Source of the DNA: Bacteroidales bacterium
GTDB lineage: Bacteria; Bacteroidota; Bacteroidia; Bacteroidales; GCA-2711565
DNA length: 6,773 nucleotides
Direction: 5' to 3'
Assembly (NCBI GenBank): GCA_029938505.1
Contig: JAOZUV010000111.1
Span: 1-6,773 of the forward strand
The notes beneath the pieces were generated by a model that saw nothing but the letters and a program-made list of their open reading frames with translations, was not told the origin of the DNA and did no database searches. A program made the translations under genes and the position numbers. Positions 5,399-6,773 of this stretch are shown piece after piece (the stretch's first letter is position 1; each line of letters opens with the position of its first letter).

Positions 5399-6773
5399 TT
5401 ATTCCCAATCTATGTCAATATCGCACCATTCTTCGGTTCTGAGCCAGTCGGGAGCTTCATGATAAGTTTCGTTTGAACCATCTGGTGGTGGCAGATAATT
5501 CTCTGCCTTTTCAGGATATTTAAATAAGCCTTTTTGCATGGCCAATAATCCTGTTGAGAATAATCCTGTAGGATCGCGTGGATCTACTTCGCGAGCAATG
5601 GTGTGTATCCAATTATTTTTACGACTATAGGGACAAACAGCCAAACAAATTCTGCAACCACGTGCATGACTGGTAGCCACCGTATTCCACATGGTATAGC
5701 ATTTATCATGATCGCTATCCCAGCGTTTATACCCTCGAATTACTTTCGTTGCTTTATCATCAAAACTAAGTGATCCACTGGGGCATTGTTCAGCACAAAT
5801 TTTGCATTTTTCGCAAAACTCTTTCACACCAATATCTATAGGCTTGTCGGCTTCCAGGTCGAGATCAGTAGTAATTACTGCCAATCGAGCATTTGCACCC
5901 AATTCAGGAGTAATCAAAACATTGTTTCTTCCAAGTTCGCCTAAGCCAGCATCTATAGCCACAGGAACAACTGCAATTTCATACGAATTCCCTGGATAAT
6001 GAGCACGTGCAGAATAACCAATCTCCTTCATAAATACTTCCAGTTTTCCAACAATAGTACACTCGCGTGAATAGCCATCATACGAAGTTCCATAAGTAGG
6101 ATTTGCATAAAGAGCATCCCACTCGTGGGGTGTTGCAACAACGATGCAGTTTTTCCAATGCTTGGGAACTTCAAAATCACCCCTCCCAACTCCACGCATA
6201 ATTCCTTGATAAACCCAGTCAGGATTTAATTTTGCAATCCCTACCAAGGTAGCACCAAATGTATGCGCAATCTTTTTAATGAGCTCAGAAGCATGCTTGG
6301 GACTTTTAAAGGATAATTTATTGTCATTCACTCCCTTAAAATCTGATTTTTCGGGTAGTCCTTTCGGACGAAGAGGAAAATTTCGCATAGATGCTGAATG
6401 AGCTGTGCTCCAAGCATCAGCTATAGCAAAGCGATTTCTGAATTTTTTCCAGTTTTCATGTTGAATTTCAGATGCTTTTTCTGCATTCATTAACTCCTGA
6501 AAGCTATTGGGATGATCTTTATAATATTGAGCTAATTTCTCAGGTAGCTCATCTGTACTCATTTCTTTATTCCACTTTGGTGGAGAACCATCTTTACTAG
6601 GATACATTAGTGGATATAGCATTCCTAATCGAAAAAAGATTTGTTCAACAGCATCAATTCGTTGAGTTGGCATCACTTTTTCGTAGGAAGGAGGTGTATC
6701 AACTTTAAATGGTTTACGATTAAAAAATTGTCCTTCACCATGAGTATATCTTTCCCAACCAGTATAACTGTCC
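5399..6773 (-). CDS. rdhA: RdhA: corrinoid/iron-sulfur reductive dehalogenase catalytic subunit, 5' end outside the window
   Basis: The frame stays open to the right edge, giving 457 residues (numbered from the first full codon at 6772); the N-terminus, where a Tat signal is normally found, is missing. RdhA enzymes remove halogens from organohalides with a cobalamin cofactor and two 4Fe-4S clusters. Residues 17-33 (FNRKPFKVDTPPSYEKV) match the conserved N-terminal block of respiratory RdhAs. The core includes AGLGELGRNNVLITPELG (275-292) and DKPIDIGVKEFC (309-320). The first cluster motif is C320-X2-C323-X2-C326-X3-C330-P; the second is C358-X14-C373-X2-C376-X3-C380-P. By spacing against PceA, Tyr234 (GYSRE), Asn262 (PGN) and Arg296 (ANARL) are candidate active-site residues; this assignment is tentative. 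A GTG/ATG pair at 6676/6673 is internal, since conserved residues continue upstream. QueG epoxyqueuosine reductase shares the fold and ferredoxin motif but lacks the N-terminal block, the RdhA core wording and the rdhBC neighbours. The substrate is unknown. Confidence 0.93.
   Translation of the reverse strand, partial: DSYTGWERYTHGEGQFFNRKPFKVDTPPSYEKVMPTQRIDAVEQIFFRLGMLYPLMYPSKDGSPPKWNKEMSTDELPEKLAQYYKDHPNSFQELMNAEKASEIQHENWKKFRNRFAIADAWSTAHSASMRNFPLRPKGLPEKSDFKGVNDNKLSFKSPKHASELIKKIAHTFGATLVGIAKLNPDWVYQGIMRGVGRGDFEVPKHWKNCIVVATPHEWDALYANPTYGTSYDGYSRECTIVGKLEVFMKEIGYSARAHYPGNSYEIAVVPVAIDAGLGELGRNNVLITPELGANARLAVITTDLDLEADKPIDIGVKEFCEKCKICAEQCPSGSLSFDDKATKVIRGYKRWDSDHDKCYTMWNTVATSHARGCRICLAVCPYSRKNNWIHTIAREVDPRDPTGLFSTGLLAMQKGLFKYPEKAENYLPPPDGSNETYHEAPDWLRTEEWCDIDIDWE

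Noticed and set aside
5802..5999. Plus-strand open frame of 65 codons
   Set aside because: It is antisense to the strongly conserved core of rdhA and has no features of its own.
5399..6676. A complete rdhA starting at the GTG/ATG at 6676/6673, or a QueG epoxyqueuosine reductase
   Set aside because: The frame is open to the edge and upstream residues match the conserved RdhA N-terminal block, so the gene is partial. The sequence around the cysteine motifs and the rdhBC neighbours favour RdhA over QueG.

Overview
The window is AT-rich, and every gene in it lies on the minus strand, so transcription runs from high to low coordinates. Three observations suggest a Bacteroidota bacterium: the base composition, the absence of a clear Shine-Dalgarno sequence in front of any visible start (the upstream stretches are A/T-rich instead), and a large MacB/FtsX-type permease whose N-terminus is of a form common in that phylum. 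The phylum call is inference; no rRNA or other marker gene is present.

The high-coordinate half (3832-6773) holds the main result, a reductive dehalogenase gene set in the order rdhA-rdhB-rdhC. RdhA enters from the right edge and lacks its N-terminus. It has the cobalamin/iron-sulfur dehalogenase body and both cysteine motifs. RdhB is a 100-residue, three-helix membrane anchor with the Glu-X-Glu loop. RdhC is a PceC/NosR-like membrane flavoprotein with an FMN-attachment motif and two C-X3-CP motifs. Together they look like an organohalide-respiration module: RdhA would reduce a halogenated compound outside the cytoplasmic membrane, RdhB would anchor it, and RdhC could carry electrons from the quinol pool. 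The substrate cannot be read from the sequence.

Downstream, 71 bases after rdhC, is an exported VanY-type (M15) D-Ala-D-Ala carboxypeptidase (2924-3760). Its last 11 bases overlap the start of a 799-residue MacB/FtsX-family ABC permease (535-2934), so those two are probably translationally coupled. Whether this pair is transcribed together with rdhABC is not clear. After a 296-base gene-free stretch comes the N-terminal part of a TetR-family repressor (1-238), which runs off the left edge. A near-perfect operator palindrome sits just in front of its start.

Smaller structures: an exact 36-bp in-frame tandem duplication inside rdhC, a 14-bp imperfect tandem repeat between rdhA and rdhB, and an unusual same-frame junction between rdhB and rdhC. 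No RNA genes, insertion sequences, CRISPR arrays or phage genes were seen.
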